NCBI GenBank assembly: GCA_039090855.1
Contig: CM076991.1
Span: 100,142,021 to 100,206,020 of the forward strand
DNA length: 64,000 bases
Source of the DNA: Macrothele yani
Taxonomy: Eukaryota > Arthropoda > Arachnida > Araneae > Macrothelidae
Direction: 5' to 3'
Shown: one piece after another, positions 22,711 to 34,320 of the stretch
How positions within the stretch are numbered: position 1 is the first letter of the stretch
How the letters are laid out: every line of letters starts with the position of its first letter
The notes under the pieces: model-generated
Databases searched by the model: none
Seen by the model: only the letters and a program-made list of their open reading frames with translations
What the model was told of the DNA's origin: nothing
Position numbers and translations under genes: made by a program

Positions 22711-23029
22711 CATTATGATCCATAAACCAGCAGCGGTAAATTACTGTTTCTTTTAAGATAAATGTGGGTGGAACACGGATTTTGGAACATCTCTGCGGGA
22801 GAATCGCTTTCTGCTCTACGCCTGTACGTGAATAATAGTGTCAGGATGGTGGACCATAAAAATTGTTATTGGTGCCTTATTCAAGATTAAAAAAAGAGGG
22901 TAGTGCCTACCAATGTCCCTTTGGATCCAAGCTTAATTTTTATAATAGTTAGCTTAATTTATTTATTAAAGCGGCCGCTTGATCCGGCGGCAAATTTTTC
23001 AGTGAAACAGAAAAATTTTTATTCTGTCG

Positions 23030-24310
23030 TTTCACACCCACTACATTAACAACAGTCACCAGACACCTTGGAGAGAAACACAAGAAAGCATTTATTGGCA
23101 TGCATTAGTACGGTGTCGGTCCACCTTTGGTCTTAATGCATGCACTGACCCTTTGATACATGCTTTCGACAAGGTTTTGGAACATAGCGATAGGTATGCG
23201 CTTCCATTAAGTTCATAATGCTGCCGCTAACTGTTGCTCAGTAGTAGGCCTTGGTTCCAAATTTCTCGTGCGACACTCGAAATCTTCACATAGGTACTCA
23301 CGGGATTAAGATCAGGGCTCTGTGCTGGCCAGTCCACACACGATAAAAAATTATCGTCAAACCACGCCGTAACAGTCCTTGCTTTATAGCTCGGTGAATT
23401 ATCTTGCTGGTACCAACAAGGCTCCTTGCATTATCCTCCTGGTACCAAAAACCTCGGTTTCATAGTATTGCCACAGAGCTCGTAGCGCATAATTATCCAG
23501 AATATCGAGGTAGACGTGGTGGTTAATAGTTTGGTCAATGAGAACCAATGGGCAGGGATCATACCACGAAAGACACCTCCACACGAGTACACTGTCAGTT
23601 CCAAACTTAAACAGTACAATGTGGTAAATAGTTTCTCCGGCTGCGGCCATACCCACACACAGCCATCAGGCTGATGGATCATGAATCTGGATTCATCAGT
23701 CCATAGGACCCGTTTCCAGTAATCTACGGCCCACGATAAATGATCTTCACACCATGTTAAACGACGAGTAGCATTCCGAGTGGAGACGAAAAACGTATGA
23801 GCAGCCGCAGGACCATGGTAACCTACGGAATACAGTTCTCTGCGAATCGTACGTGTACATACCGATGTTCCAGAATTTTCACTCACGTGTACACTGAGGT
23901 CTTGTGCAGTACTCAGTCGATTAGCTGTAACGACTCTCCTGAGGCTTCGACGTCGTCTATCACTGATTTTCTTTGGTCTGCCGGTACATTTTGCTGCTTC
24001 AGGCACGCCATGTGTTTTCCTCTTATTCAGTACATTCAAAACAGTGGACTTGGGTATGTTTAAACGTTTCTCGGTTTCTCTAATGGACAACCCTCTAATA
24101 TATAATACCCGACAATCTTTCCTTTCTCAAAATCAGTTCTTTCCCGCCGCGACATTTTCATTCAACTGCACAATGCGATATGATTGCGGTCGGCTGCAGG
24201 CTTGTTTTTATACCGTTTGCAGCAGTACCATGCATATTATACAACGCAGAGTATCCGTTGATTTGCTTTTGAAGGGGTGTTCTGTGACATTTATCAATAC
24301 AGTGTATATC
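23030..24310 (-). mobile_element. Tc1-like transposon, decayed
   Basis: It contains a Tc1-type transposase of normal length. The ends are only weakly alike (GTTTCACACCCACTAC against TGTCACAGAACACCCC inverted), so the boundaries are approximate. Confidence 0.65.
23105..24155 (-). pseudogene. Tc1-family transposase, frameshifted
   Basis: It starts MSRRERTDFEKGKIVGYY, shifts frame near 24100, and then stays open from 24090 to 23431 with RETEKRLNIPKSTVLNVLNK (paired helix-turn-helix) and WTDESRFMIHQPDG (first Asp). It ends KTKGGPTPY at 23105. Further shifts lie near 23600 and 23450; the second Asp and Glu region is scrambled. Confidence 0.8.
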
Positions 24311-24589
24311 TAGATGGAAGGAAAAGGCTTTGTTTTAGAGACAATAACGTTTTAGACTGATAAACAGATCAGAGGAAGTTAATGATTCGTATTCATCAGT
24401 ACCAAAATAATAATTCGTTCTTTCCAAGCAATCCAGAACAAAAGAGAAACGAGAAAGTGGGCTATTTCTCGAATGGTCCACCGAGAAATATGCTGGTGTC
24501 CCAGTGGGCCAATCTACTTCTGCTTACAGGACATCCCCGTGGAGTTTTAATAAGTTCCAAGGCAAACATACACAGTGCAGTCACATTAT

Positions 24590-24820
24590 GCCGCCCCGGT
24601 GGGGCAGTGGTCTAAGGCGCTGGCCTCTGATCATTCGTCCGTAAGGGGTCCGGGTTCGAATCCCGGTGAGGCATGGATGTTGTGTTTGTCTTACGGCACT
24701 GGCTCTCTCCCTTCCCTGGAACCAGTGACTCTAAATTAGGGACGGGCGACTGCTTATAGCCCATAGAGTTGCTCACGGTAGTCGTTAAACCTCCAATCAA
24801 AAAAAAAAAAAAAAAAAAAT
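24590..24820 (+). mobile_element. tRNA-Leu/Ser-type SINE, full length
   Basis: The head is tRNA-like (GGTGGGGCAGTGGTCTAAGG and GGTTCGAATCCC), followed by a 150-bp body and a poly-A tail of about 21 bases. The target duplication TCACATTAT is at 24581-24589 and 24821-24829. The 9-bp duplication and poly-A tail mark LINE-assisted insertion. This copy defines the family's boundaries in the window. Confidence 0.95.
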
Positions 24821-24957
24821 TCACATTATTGTGACCACACCTTCCTTTTGACGTCAACAGCGCGCAGCCAATGAAAGAAGGCACGTGTCGTGAGCTGGCT
24901 TGGAGGGTACATAAGGTGTGCTGTAGGCATTCTGTAAACATATCACTCGTTGCTGTC

Positions 24958-25979
24958 ATGGATAAAAGGAGCGATTTATCAGATTTGGAAAAACGGATGA
25001 TTATCGGCTTTCGAAGCCAAGGATGGTAGTATTTCTGAAACAGCGCAGTTTGTTAACTGTTCGTGTGCTTCTGTAGTTAAAGTGTATGGTGACAGAAGAA
25101 ATGGCACCATTGCGAAAAAGCGAATTGGAAACTGAGGAAGAGCACCACGTGCAATTGATGACGTCGGCTTCGAAGGTGCGTGAGTGACGATCGACACGCC
25201 ACACTTTAGCAACTCACTGGCCGAATGAACCAGTGGGCTGCCGGAAGTGTATCTAAAACGACAGTTCAGCGAACTGTGCTGCGTATGGAACTCCAATGAA
25301 GACGGATGATTACTGAATCTATGCTAACGAAGGTGCACCCGCAGAAAAGGCTTATATTTGCACGGCAGAATCGAAATTGGACCTCCGCTGATTGTCAAAG
25401 GATTGCTTTCTCCGATGGTCACGTTTTCTGCTTCATCGAACGGATGGACGTTGGCATACAAGGCGAGAAACTTCGGAGAACAAACACTCTCCAACCACTG
25501 CTGGAAGAACATAAGCTAGTGGAGGCAGCGTTATGGCATGGAGAATATTTTTGTGGCATTCCCTGGGTCCACTCATACCTGTGGAAGGCACTATGGACCG
25601 AATTCGTTATGAATCCAACCTTGCATATCACGTAAACCCATACATGCTGATTGTCTTCCCTGGGGCGGATCGGATCTTCCATCACGACAATGCAGCGTGT
25701 CACACAACTAGAAGTTTGCGAGAGTGGATGGAAGAGCACGATGAAGACTTCAAAGTACTTCCCTGGTCCCCTAATTCCTCAGACTTAAACCCAATTGAGC
25801 ATCTACGGGACCACCTCGATCGTATTGTTCGCTGTATGGATCCTCCACCAAGCACCCTCCAGCATGTGTCAGATGCACTGCAGTCAGCATGGCTCCACAT
25901 ACCTGTGAACACCTTCCAGCACTTTATTGAGTCACTCCCAGGCCGTCTAGCTGCTGTCCGTGCTGTACACGGCTGTTAA
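24958..25979 (+). pseudogene. Tc1-family transposase, broken
   Basis: The start is MDKRSDLSDLEKRMIIGF, soon followed by stops. Later pieces give FSDGHVFCF (Glu after the first Asp changed to Gly), HHDNAACHTTRSL (second Asp) and SSDLNPIEHLRDH (Glu). The C-terminus is AAVRAVHGC. I count 36 residues between the second Asp and the Glu. A frameshift separates 25306-25635 from 25533-25979. Confidence 0.8.
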
Positions 25980-26329
25980 TCTGGATATTAACTGGTCGTC
26001 ACAATAATATGACTCGACCGTGCATATGGGTCGAAATTAAGAAAAATGTTCTGTCCTGAGTAATTTTATTGGTTATTTAATTTTGACTTCACCTATTCCG
26101 ACGTTCCTTAGTTTTTCGGCGTCTGGCCGACTTTTTGAACCTGTGGGTATCGTTTACTTGAGAGAAAGATATTCTTCTTCTTCAATGACGCTACAGCCCT
26201 GTATAGGCCCTGCTCTTCCCAAGGACTATTTTTTTGTGAGAACTTGGAACGAGATATTTGTCCAACCTGGAGGACCAAGGGACAAAGTGCGTCCGGGGCC
26301 TATTACCGAAGGATCACTTCCTCGAAAAA

Positions 26330-26522
26330 CAATCGGACTAAAATCACTGGACAGAAACGTTCGTTTCACCGAAATGTTGCTTGATCGAAATGATGATTTC
26401 TCCGAAGAGTCTCGTGATCGAAATTTTAATTTCCCCGAAGGGTCTCGTGACCGAAAAGTACATGACAGCGACGTGGGTCGTTTCTCCGAAAAGATCACTT
26501 CATCCAAAGATCATTTCCCCTA
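26330..26522. repeat. Short degenerate tandem repeat, about 33 bp
   Basis: Units carry CGAA blocks of the type TTTCACCGAA, TTTCTCCGAA, TTTCCCCGAA followed by TCTCGTGATCGAAA. The repeated peptide DRN-F-EESRDRN appears in one frame, but this is probably a by-product. Confidence 0.6.
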
Positions 26523-26744
26523 AGAGTCAGTTTATCAAAAAAATTTGGATTTTATTATAGGCTATAGTGTAGGGTCGAAAATGTACCACCAAAACCTTAC
26601 AGGGTCGTATAAAATATGCACTTTTGATTTCGCCGTGTTCACTTCCCCGTACTTTAGTGTTGCGACCTTTAACAGTAAATGTAAGGTCTTAGGCTTGGGC
26701 CATTTTAGAAAATTAGTTTCAAGCAGATAACACGAGGATGAGGT

Positions 26745-26880
26745 ACAGCAGCTACCATGACCAACATAGGCTCCCCATCTCAATATTATTGAACAATTGT
26801 GGGAATATCTGGAGCGAAAGGGCAGGTCACACCTTCTACATCCAACATCACGTGAACAGTTGTTCGGGCATACTGTATAT
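26745..26880 (+). pseudogene. Tc1-family transposase fragment
   Basis: One frame reads APHLNIIEQLWEYLERKGRS followed by HPTSREQLF. This is the block around the catalytic Glu (SPDLNxIExLW in the family). Nothing before or after it belongs to the same gene. Confidence 0.65.
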
Positions 26881-26944
26881 ATAGCATAAGAATGAGTCAA
26901 AACTATAAAGGCCCCCAAAAAGAATATATATATATATATATAAA

Positions 26945-28370
26945 CACTGCCGGAAAGTGAAAAAAGAACACCAAGAAGGAATTGGCGGACGATCATGAAA
27001 TTTATGTATGTTAATTTGGTCGAGTTTACGAAGGTGTGATGTTAATTTCGGGACTAATCGGTGAGCGCTTACGCGACAGCACGGCATAATATGCAAATTA
27101 TCGTCGGTGGTATTTAAGGAGTACGGCGAAGTGAATGTATCAGTCGTCGGCGTACGGACACGTGCGAAGACCCTGAAGAAGCTGCAATGCCTGGACATGG
27201 CAGACGTGTACGATTTCAGCAGTTATCGGACTTTGAGCCAGGTCGTCCAGTCGGACTTGGTGAGGCCGGGTGGTAGTATCGTCGTATTGCGGAGCGAATT
27301 GGACGGGAAGTATCGGTGGTGGCATGATGGTGGCGTAGGTGGTCCGAGGAACATTCCCACGCGAGAAGACGTGGAACCGGGAGTCACAGACGGACTGATG
27401 AACGGACCAATCGACGCATAAGAACAGCGGCGTTGTCAAGCAGAACATCCACTGCGACGCAAATCCGAGCTGCCGTTGCACCTGAGGTGACTGTGCGAAC
27501 AATCCGTAACCGTCTACTTTATGAAGGACTACGTGCACGTGTGCCTCTGGCATGTGTACCTCTGACTCCAGCCCACCGTCAGGAACGGATGCAGTGGTGT
27601 CGCCAACGTCTGCACTGGAGAACGCAATGGCGATCTGTCGTGTTCAGCGATGAAAGCAGATTCTGCTTGGGAGCCTCCAATGGCCGTATGCGTGTTCGCA
27701 GGCGGTCAGGGGAGCGTCTCCACCCTTCTTGCATCCGCCAGCGACACACAGGGCCTACACCTGGTCTCCTGGTGTGGGGAGCGATCAGCTATCACTCCCG
27801 TACACAACTAGTGTTTGTACCGGGTACGTTAAACAGCACCTCCTACATCAACAACATCATTCAGCCCGTTGTTGTGCCATTTGTAAGGTCGGTCCATCGT
27901 AGTGTTTTCAAGCAAGGTAACGCATGCCCACACACGGCACGTGCAACGCAACATGCACTTCAGGGTGTGAGACAACTTCCATGGCCTGAACGTTCACCGG
28001 ATTTGTCCCCCATTGAGCACGTGTGGGATTTTATGGGACAACGACTTATCCGGTCTCCACGGCCAGCCACGACCATCCCCATTGTACGCGTCCAGGTTGA
28101 GGAGGCTTGGAACTCAATACCCCAAACTTACATCCAACATATGTACGACAGACTCCATGCCAGAATTGCACAGTGTGACGCAATTCATGGCGGTTCAACC
28201 TCGTACTAACCATGTTACATGGAAATGTTATTTTTCAGTTTACCAGCAAATACATCTGTATTTTGCCATAATGTTTTGATCATGTTACCCTCTGTATTCC
28301 GTTATTATGCTGTACAAATTTCGTTGGTATCAGACGTCTCCTTCTTGGTGTTTTTTTTCACTTTCCGCCA

Positions 28371-28373
<3 letters not shown>
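26945..28373 (+). mobile_element. Tc1-like transposon inserted in a TA microsatellite
   Basis: Terminal inverted repeats CACTGCCGGAAAGTGAAAAA (26945) and its inverse at 28373 match for about 35 bp. (TA)n lies on both sides (26924-26942 and 28374-28402), fitting the TA target preference. Confidence 0.92.
27187..28209 (+). pseudogene. Tc1-family transposase, catalytic Asp lost
   Basis: The frame starts MPGHGRRVRFQQLSDFEPGR and ends HGGSTSY (340 codons). Only two stops interrupt it: TAG at 27274 (after GEAGW) and TGA at 27325 (after VSVVA). The first Asp is present in FSDES. The second is replaced: KQGNACPH where the family has QDNARPH. The Glu block SPDLSPIEHVW is intact. With one catalytic Asp changed to Gly, readthrough of the stops would still not give an active enzyme. 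Confidence 0.88.
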
Positions 28374-28402
<29 letters not shown>

Positions 28403-28405
<3 letters not shown>

Positions 28406-29750
28406 CCTCAGCTCTTTTCAGAACTGAATTCCCCGAGCTGGCAAGTGACTACTGTGAATTGCTGTTAGGAGTCATAATTTTTCAATGGAAAATTTGTGAT
28501 TGATCCATGAAATTTTAGAAGAAATATTCGGAATAAAACAGAAGAAGAATCACTTGCTTTCAGAGGATTACGTGATATATTAACAAAAAAGAAGATATGA
28601 TTCCTTTTAATATTGCAAACAAAATTTAGTTTTCTCGGGCATTAAATGCAATGCATTATCTTAACCCTAACTTTGCGCTCTTACAGGTACAATAATTCTA
28701 AACCGAAATTTAATGGCTTCCCAAACCTTTTATCTAAGTCTTAAGCATATTATAAATGTAATCGGCAACACAGATCCATTATACATTTAAATACTCTGAA
28801 AATTCAATATTCCGTTTCTCTCAGCTATCGCTCTCAATAAATAATTCCCTCAGGGAGTATTGGAATATGTCCTTATAATGCCTGTGACTCGGTTTTCGAA
28901 ACAGGTGTTGCTTGAGTGTCTGCCGCTTTAAAACGTAAATGCGATCATTTTCTGCAGTCGCCATTTACCTGCGTTTCGACGGAAACTAAACAGCGGGAAT
29001 GAATCCACGTGACAGATTCTGAGCTCGAGCGAAATTTTGCTCGAAAGCAGCTGCTATTAACTTTCCGTTAGTCGCTTAAATCAGTCTTGATGAAGAATTC
29101 GTTATTGGGAATTTAGTTTGCAGAATGTAAACGTCCCTTATTTTCGTCTAATGCGGTTTTCAAATTTTGTGTTGTCATTAAAGAGTCCGTTTACGAGTTA
29201 ATCTATGCAGACTTACATAACATCCATGCATTTGTTGATTTATAAAATAATGAATTTTCAGTAGTGCGACAGAGACATTTGTTAATTTTAACGACTTTAC
29301 ACACTTTCTATGTACAACTGAGAGAAAATAAGGCTGCCTTCTGATCGTCTCACGGATGATCAGTCAGATGACCTAATTAGCATAAAACCTCAACGGGAAA
29401 AGAGCACTTAGGAAAACGTATTGCACCAAAAAGGAATTCCAAGGGATTTTGTTTTTCTTCTACGTCTGCTGATATTTTTATCGGACATTGATCAAGTAGG
29501 TCTGTCTCAGAGAGCTTCACGTTTGTATTTATCCTACGGTTTCAGCTTTTCGTTGATACTGCTCCCCAATTGGATAAAAGCTTTGTGATGGAAGAGAGAA
29601 AATTACTAGTTTAGCAGAGGGATTTCTGCTTTTTGACAGTGTGACGTCATTAAAATCTCTGTAGGAATAAAACAGCTTTCACACATTTTTGTTATTGAAC
29701 TTCAATACTTTTTCCAAATCAATTTCAAGGGTGGAAAATAGATACTTTTA
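28403..29750. other. No recognisable feature
   Basis: AT-rich sequence; no gene or repeat family was supported. Confidence 0.5.
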
Positions 29751-29756
29751 TCTACG

Positions 29757-30055
29757 AATGAAATACGGGATTACAGCATTGTACAATACAAATTTTGAAG
29801 ATGTGAATCCCTTTATTGGTGTAATTCTGACATGAATGGTAAGTATGGTAATATCCGAAAACTTGAAAATTTCGTAGTTCCGGATAGCGCCCGAGTATGT
29901 TAACCACTACACCTCCCAGAACAACCAAGTTTCAAGTTTCCGATGAATTTCAATATAACCATCACAGGACTCGCTAGTCGAAGCAACCGGCATTCATCTA
30001 TAGCGAATCTGGGGGAATAAAATTCATTCCCGTGTTTGCCCAGAGGAGCAGGATA
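29757..30055 (-). mobile_element. tRNA-headed foldback repeat, partial
   Basis: The minus strand carries the tail (ATACAAATTTTGAAGATG on plus), the tRNA-like head at about 29885-29925, and the central segment with ATATAACCATCACAGGA and TTGCCCAGAGGA. The second arm is missing. Confidence 0.65.
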
Positions 30056-30060
30056 TCAGT

Positions 30061-30240
30061 GAATGAAATAAGGGATTACTTCATTGAACAAAACAAATTT
30101 AAAAGATGTGAATCCGTTTATTAGTGTAAATATGACATAAATGAGTCAGATTATATCCGAAAACTTGAAAAAATTCGTCGTCCTGGAGCGGAAATCTATT
30201 TTGCGTCTTGAGGATAGCAGCCGAGTATGCCGGTAAATCA
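30061..30240 (-). mobile_element. tRNA-headed foldback repeat, second partial copy
   Basis: This is another minus-strand arm directly behind the previous copy (ATAAGGGATTACTTCATTG onward), diverged, with a weakened tRNA-like head near 30180-30240. Confidence 0.6.
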
Positions 30241-30479
30241 CAGGAATAATTTCGATTTGAATGATTCAATGATTCCCGTGACTGCTCGGTATTTAATAAA
30301 AATATATTTGCATGGGAACATCACCCTCTTGAAAAAACATTTCATAAAAGAAAAATGTCTAGCAATGTTGCTGGAATAATAGAATGTCATGGGATGCAAA
30401 ATTAAACAAGAAAGATGACACCGGATTTCTGGTGTAATAAGCACGTCTTTTGAATCCGTTCTGACTTAAATTAAATTCA

Positions 30480-30790
30480 TCAAAGCTATTCAAAGTCAAA
30501 GGAACCATTCTGGAAAACAATGGTGTCTGATGGAAGAAAGAAGTTTTTCAATCGGGTTTTTAATCCCTCAGATATTGCTGTAAACGGAATTGTGAGCTTA
30601 CGCCCTTTGGTTGCTGACAGAGATATCGACAAAAATAAGATGTGACTTTACGTCCCATGGTGGGTAAACCATGCATTATTTTAGAGAAAAAGTATTCTCA
30701 AAAGTTTTTCTATATGAGCGGTATCGGTCCAAGAAAAAAATTAGTCAAGATTTCAGGAGCCCAGATTTTGCGACAAATACATCAGAAGCA
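30480..30790. repeat. About 150-bp tandem repeat, left block
   Basis: Two units with the cores ACGCCCTTTGGTTG (30600) and ACGTCCCATGGTGG (30651) and flanks such as ATATCGACAAAAATAAGATG. The array is split by the LINE that follows and resumes at about 33060. Confidence 0.6.
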
Positions 30791-30796
30791 GAAATT

Positions 30797-33060
30797 AAAA
30801 ACAAAATCTAGAAATCACTAAAAATAAATTAAATAATTTAAACTGGAGCGGATTGGGCACATATTCATCACCTAATTTAAAATATGAAATATTTTTTACA
30901 AAACTAAAAGATATCTATGACATATGTTTTCCTATTTCAGTACTAAGCAATAAATCTAGAAAAAGTTTTCGAAAACCATGGATTACAGATACATTACTTA
31001 AGTGCATTAAAAAAAGGAATAAGTTATATTCTAAATTCCTTAAAACTAGACAACAATCAGATTTTAATTATTTTAAACAATATAGAAATAGGCTGAACTC
31101 TGAATTAAGAACCACTAAAAGGAATGATTATGCTAATATATTCTCACAAAATTCATCTAAACTAACATGGAAGCATCTTAATCAATTACTTGGTAGGACA
31201 CCTAAAACGATATTACCATCTCACCTAACTATAAATGATATGAAAATAAGCAATCAACAGGACATTGCTACACAACTGAATCATCATTTTACAACTATCC
31301 CAGTTACATTAAAACAAAAGTTAAAAAGGGTTAATACACATTACTCCAGTTATTTACAAAAATCATATCTCCCTAATAATTTTCATTTTACAGATACCCT
31401 ATTACAAAAACTGAATTGTTAGTGGAATCTCAGAATATAAGAATATCAGCAGGTTCAGGATCTGGTGAAATTAATTCACGGGTAATTAAATACATTGCAG
31501 ATGAGATATCTGAACCTTTACTTCAAATTTTTAATTCTGTTCTTGATACAGGAATTTTTCCTGATAAGCTGAAAATTACAAAAATTACCCCTAAATATAA
31601 AGCAGGATCACACAATGATGAAAACAATTATCGTCCAATATCTAAGACATCAATCTTTGCAAAATTACTTGAAAAACTGATTTACAATAAATTGTTATCC
31701 TACTTACACAAGTATAAAGTTATTGACAAAAACCAATTTGGATTTCAATCAAATAAATCAATAGATCTTGCTCTTCTTCATATTCAAGATATAATTCAGA
31801 AAAATTTTGAGGAAAAAAATATAACCGTTGCTATTTTTTTGGATTTAACAAAGGCTTTTGACACATTAAACCATAACATATTACTATCAAAACTACGTAA
31901 TATAGGAATAAGGGGTACTGCTCATGCACTCTTTACAAATTACTTATCAAACAGAATTCAGTTTACTCAACTGGGGGATTATTACTCAACAAATGCAAAT
32001 ATTAAATTGGGTGTACCCCAAGGTTCAATACTTGGACCATTATTATTTAATATCTACATTAATGACATTTTTAACATCGAATATGAATCTAGAATTATCC
32101 TCTATGCAGATGACACTACATTGTTATTTAAGGGTACTAATCCAGAAGAAATAATTTTACTAAGTAATATTGAATTTCAAAATACACAAATTGGTTGGCT
32201 GCTAATGAACTTGTATTAAATACAGATAAAACTAAAGCAGTTTTTTTTTCAAGACAACAAACAAGTCAACTTATTAATATACCATTATTTCTCGACAAGA
32301 AATCAATTGAAAAAGCTAATGAGTTTACTTACTTAGGTATTAAACTTAATAATGATTTAAAATGGAATAAACACATTGATAATCTCTTGAATAAATTATA
32401 AAAAAATATAGGAATTGTAAGTCATGTTCTGACAAATCTTACTGTTAAAACATTAAAATTAATATATTTTACTTTACTTCATACACACCTTAACTACTGT
32501 ATATTAACATGGGGTCAAACAACTCAATCTAATATTAAAAAATTACAAATACTTCAAAACAAGTATATTAGATTATTAGATTTAAAATACAGTTGTAATA
32601 ACGTTATTTTTTCTCAATCATGTATACATACATATACAAGAGTGGACCCTAACAAATATAACATAATGACTATTAAACATTTATATAATTTTAACTTGGG
32701 TAAAATCATGTACAAAAGAATAAAAAATAACATAGAGCAGGAATTAATTAAAATATCTACATATACGCATCAATATAATACAAGAAATCAACAGGCACTT
32801 ATACCAGTGCTCCCTAAAACTTGAACTATGAAACAAAGTTTATATTATTGTGGGCCCGCGTTTAGGAATTCATTGCCTGGAGAACTGACATTGATTAATA
32901 ACTTTAACCTCCATAAGAAAAAATTAAAAGCATACTTATTAAGCTAACTATTTAAGGGAATAATAGGGTGGGGGGGAGAGAAAGAGTTATACTAATGGCT
33001 GGTGGTGTACATTGCTGTACTTGACTTGTAAATTTCCTTCAGGGAGCTCCGGGTTTAGAC
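30797..33060 (+). mobile_element. AT-rich non-LTR retrotransposon (LINE), 5'-truncated
   Basis: It holds the end of the endonuclease-RT linker, the RT domain and a C-terminal part. It has no poly-A tail and no clear target duplication. It interrupts the 150-bp tandem repeat. Its base composition is visibly more AT-rich than the GC-balanced Tc1 copies nearby. The terminal block (RNSLPGELTLINNFNLHKKK in frame near 32857-32945) is of the kind found at the ends of L2/CR1/Jockey-type ORFs. Confidence 0.8.
30853..32824 (+). pseudogene. LINE reverse transcriptase, frameshifted
   Basis: Three frames carry it: 30853-31422, 31416-32219 and 32195-32401, with a tail to 32824. RT blocks are clear: NNYRPIS, AIFLDLTKAFDTLNH (first catalytic Asp), GVPQGSILGPLLFNIYINDI, ILYADDTTLL (catalytic YADD) and FTYLGIKLN. 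The N-terminal endonuclease is absent. The clade is probably Jockey/L2/CR1-like; I cannot decide which. Frameshifts at about 31415 and 32195 inactivate it. Confidence 0.85.
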
Positions 33061-34150
33061 AGGACTCAATGAGGCTTTTTCCTGGATTATTTCAAGAAGA
33101 AAGTGTTCCTAAAAGGTTTGTCGATATGAGTAGTATCGGTCAACAAACGACTTTTTTTCAATCGAGACTTTAGAAGCTCATATTTTGCTGCAAATACATC
33201 AGAAGCGGAAATTAAGACTTACGCCACCTGGTGGCTAAACCATTTTTTACAAAAATTAGAAATTATGTGTAAAGGATTTCCCATCAGGAGCTGTATCCGG
33301 TGCAGAAAGAAGTTTTCAAATCGGAGATTTAGAAGCAGAAATATAAAGGGAAACGTAATTTATCTCAACGCCCTCTAGCGGAAAGTCTATGAATTACTGG
33401 AAAATTTTGAATTTATATAAAAAATATGTCACACTGAAAACACTATCCAACAAAGAAGGATTTTTTCAGATCAGACTCCTAGAAGTAGAGATATTGTCAA
33501 AAATAAGATGTACATCTAGGCCCACTGGCGGAGAAACTATGGAATATTTTAAGAAGAAAATATTCCGAAAACGTTTATCGATGTGAGTGGCTTCAGTCCA
33601 CGAAATAATTTTTTCAATCAATATTTTCGAAGCACAGATTTTATGGCAAATACATCAGAAGCAAAAATTAACTCTTACGCCCCTTGGTGGCCAAAGTATT
33701 CTTTGCCAAAAATTTGACATTATATGCAAAACATTTTCATCCGGAGGTGCATCCGTTGAAGAATTTTTTTTATAAATCGGAGTTTTAGAAGAAAAGTTAT
33801 CGGGGAGAAATATAATTTACTTTTACGTCCCCTAGCGGAACATCTATGCGTAATTTGAAAACTTAACTATGTCTAAAGTACTCTTCGACATAAATGCAAA
33901 CGAAAGATAAAATTCTTTTTCCAATCGGTTGTTTAGAAGCAAATATGTGGAATTAAATGCATTTTTAAATTCGACATCATCTGCATTTACGCCCTCTAAC
34001 GGCGAAATTTTACATCGTAAAAAACATAAGCAAAATAAAGGACCATGATTCGCATATTTCTTGCTTCCCAATACAAAAAGAAATTTTTAAATCGGACTAA
34101 TAGTTGCAGAGATATCGTGTCTACATACGGACCGACGGACAAACCGATAA
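33060..34150. repeat. About 150-bp tandem repeat with CTCF-like core, right block
   Basis: Cores at 33221 (ACGCCACCTGGTGG), 33371 (ACGCCCTCTAGCGG), 33513 (AGGCCCACTGGCGG), 33673 (ACGCCCCTTGGTGG), 33824 (ACGTCCCCTAGCGG) and 33990 (ACGCCCTCTAACGG) are spaced 143-166 bp apart. Flanks share CAATCGGA..TTTAGAAGCAGA. A longer period near 450 bp (three units) is visible from the CGATATGAG/CGATGTGAG blocks at about 33120 and 33575. Confidence 0.75.
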
Positions 34151-34320
34151 CATAAGCACGATCTTTTTTTACAAAAGACGTGCTAAAAAGCAAAAGAAGG
34201 AAAATCTGTTCACACCCTGATGGTCGATTCTGATTTCTCCTATGACACCTTGTATAATTCATCTTGCAAATTAAAATTTGCCGTTAATTACTACATGCTT
34301 TAATAGTAATTTGCCTAAAT

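Larger units (their letters stand above)
24571..26022 (+). mobile_element. Tc1-like transposon with a SINE in its left terminal repeat
   Basis: The left end CACAGTGCAGTCACATTAT is interrupted by the SINE 24590-24820 and resumes as TCACATTATTGTGACCAC. The right end at 26022 is the inverse (CACGGTCGAGTCATATTATT). CATA occurs on both outer sides. The second copy of this family is at 47418-48641. Confidence 0.85.

Noticed and set aside
24590..24680. tRNA-Leu gene at the head of the SINE
   Set aside because: It is followed by a conserved SINE body, a poly-A tail and a target duplication, so it is the head of a retroposon.
26083..26523. 146-codon ORF with DRN-F-EESRDRN repeats as a gene
   Set aside because: The peptide repeats come from a short degenerate DNA tandem repeat, and the opposite strand is equally open there.
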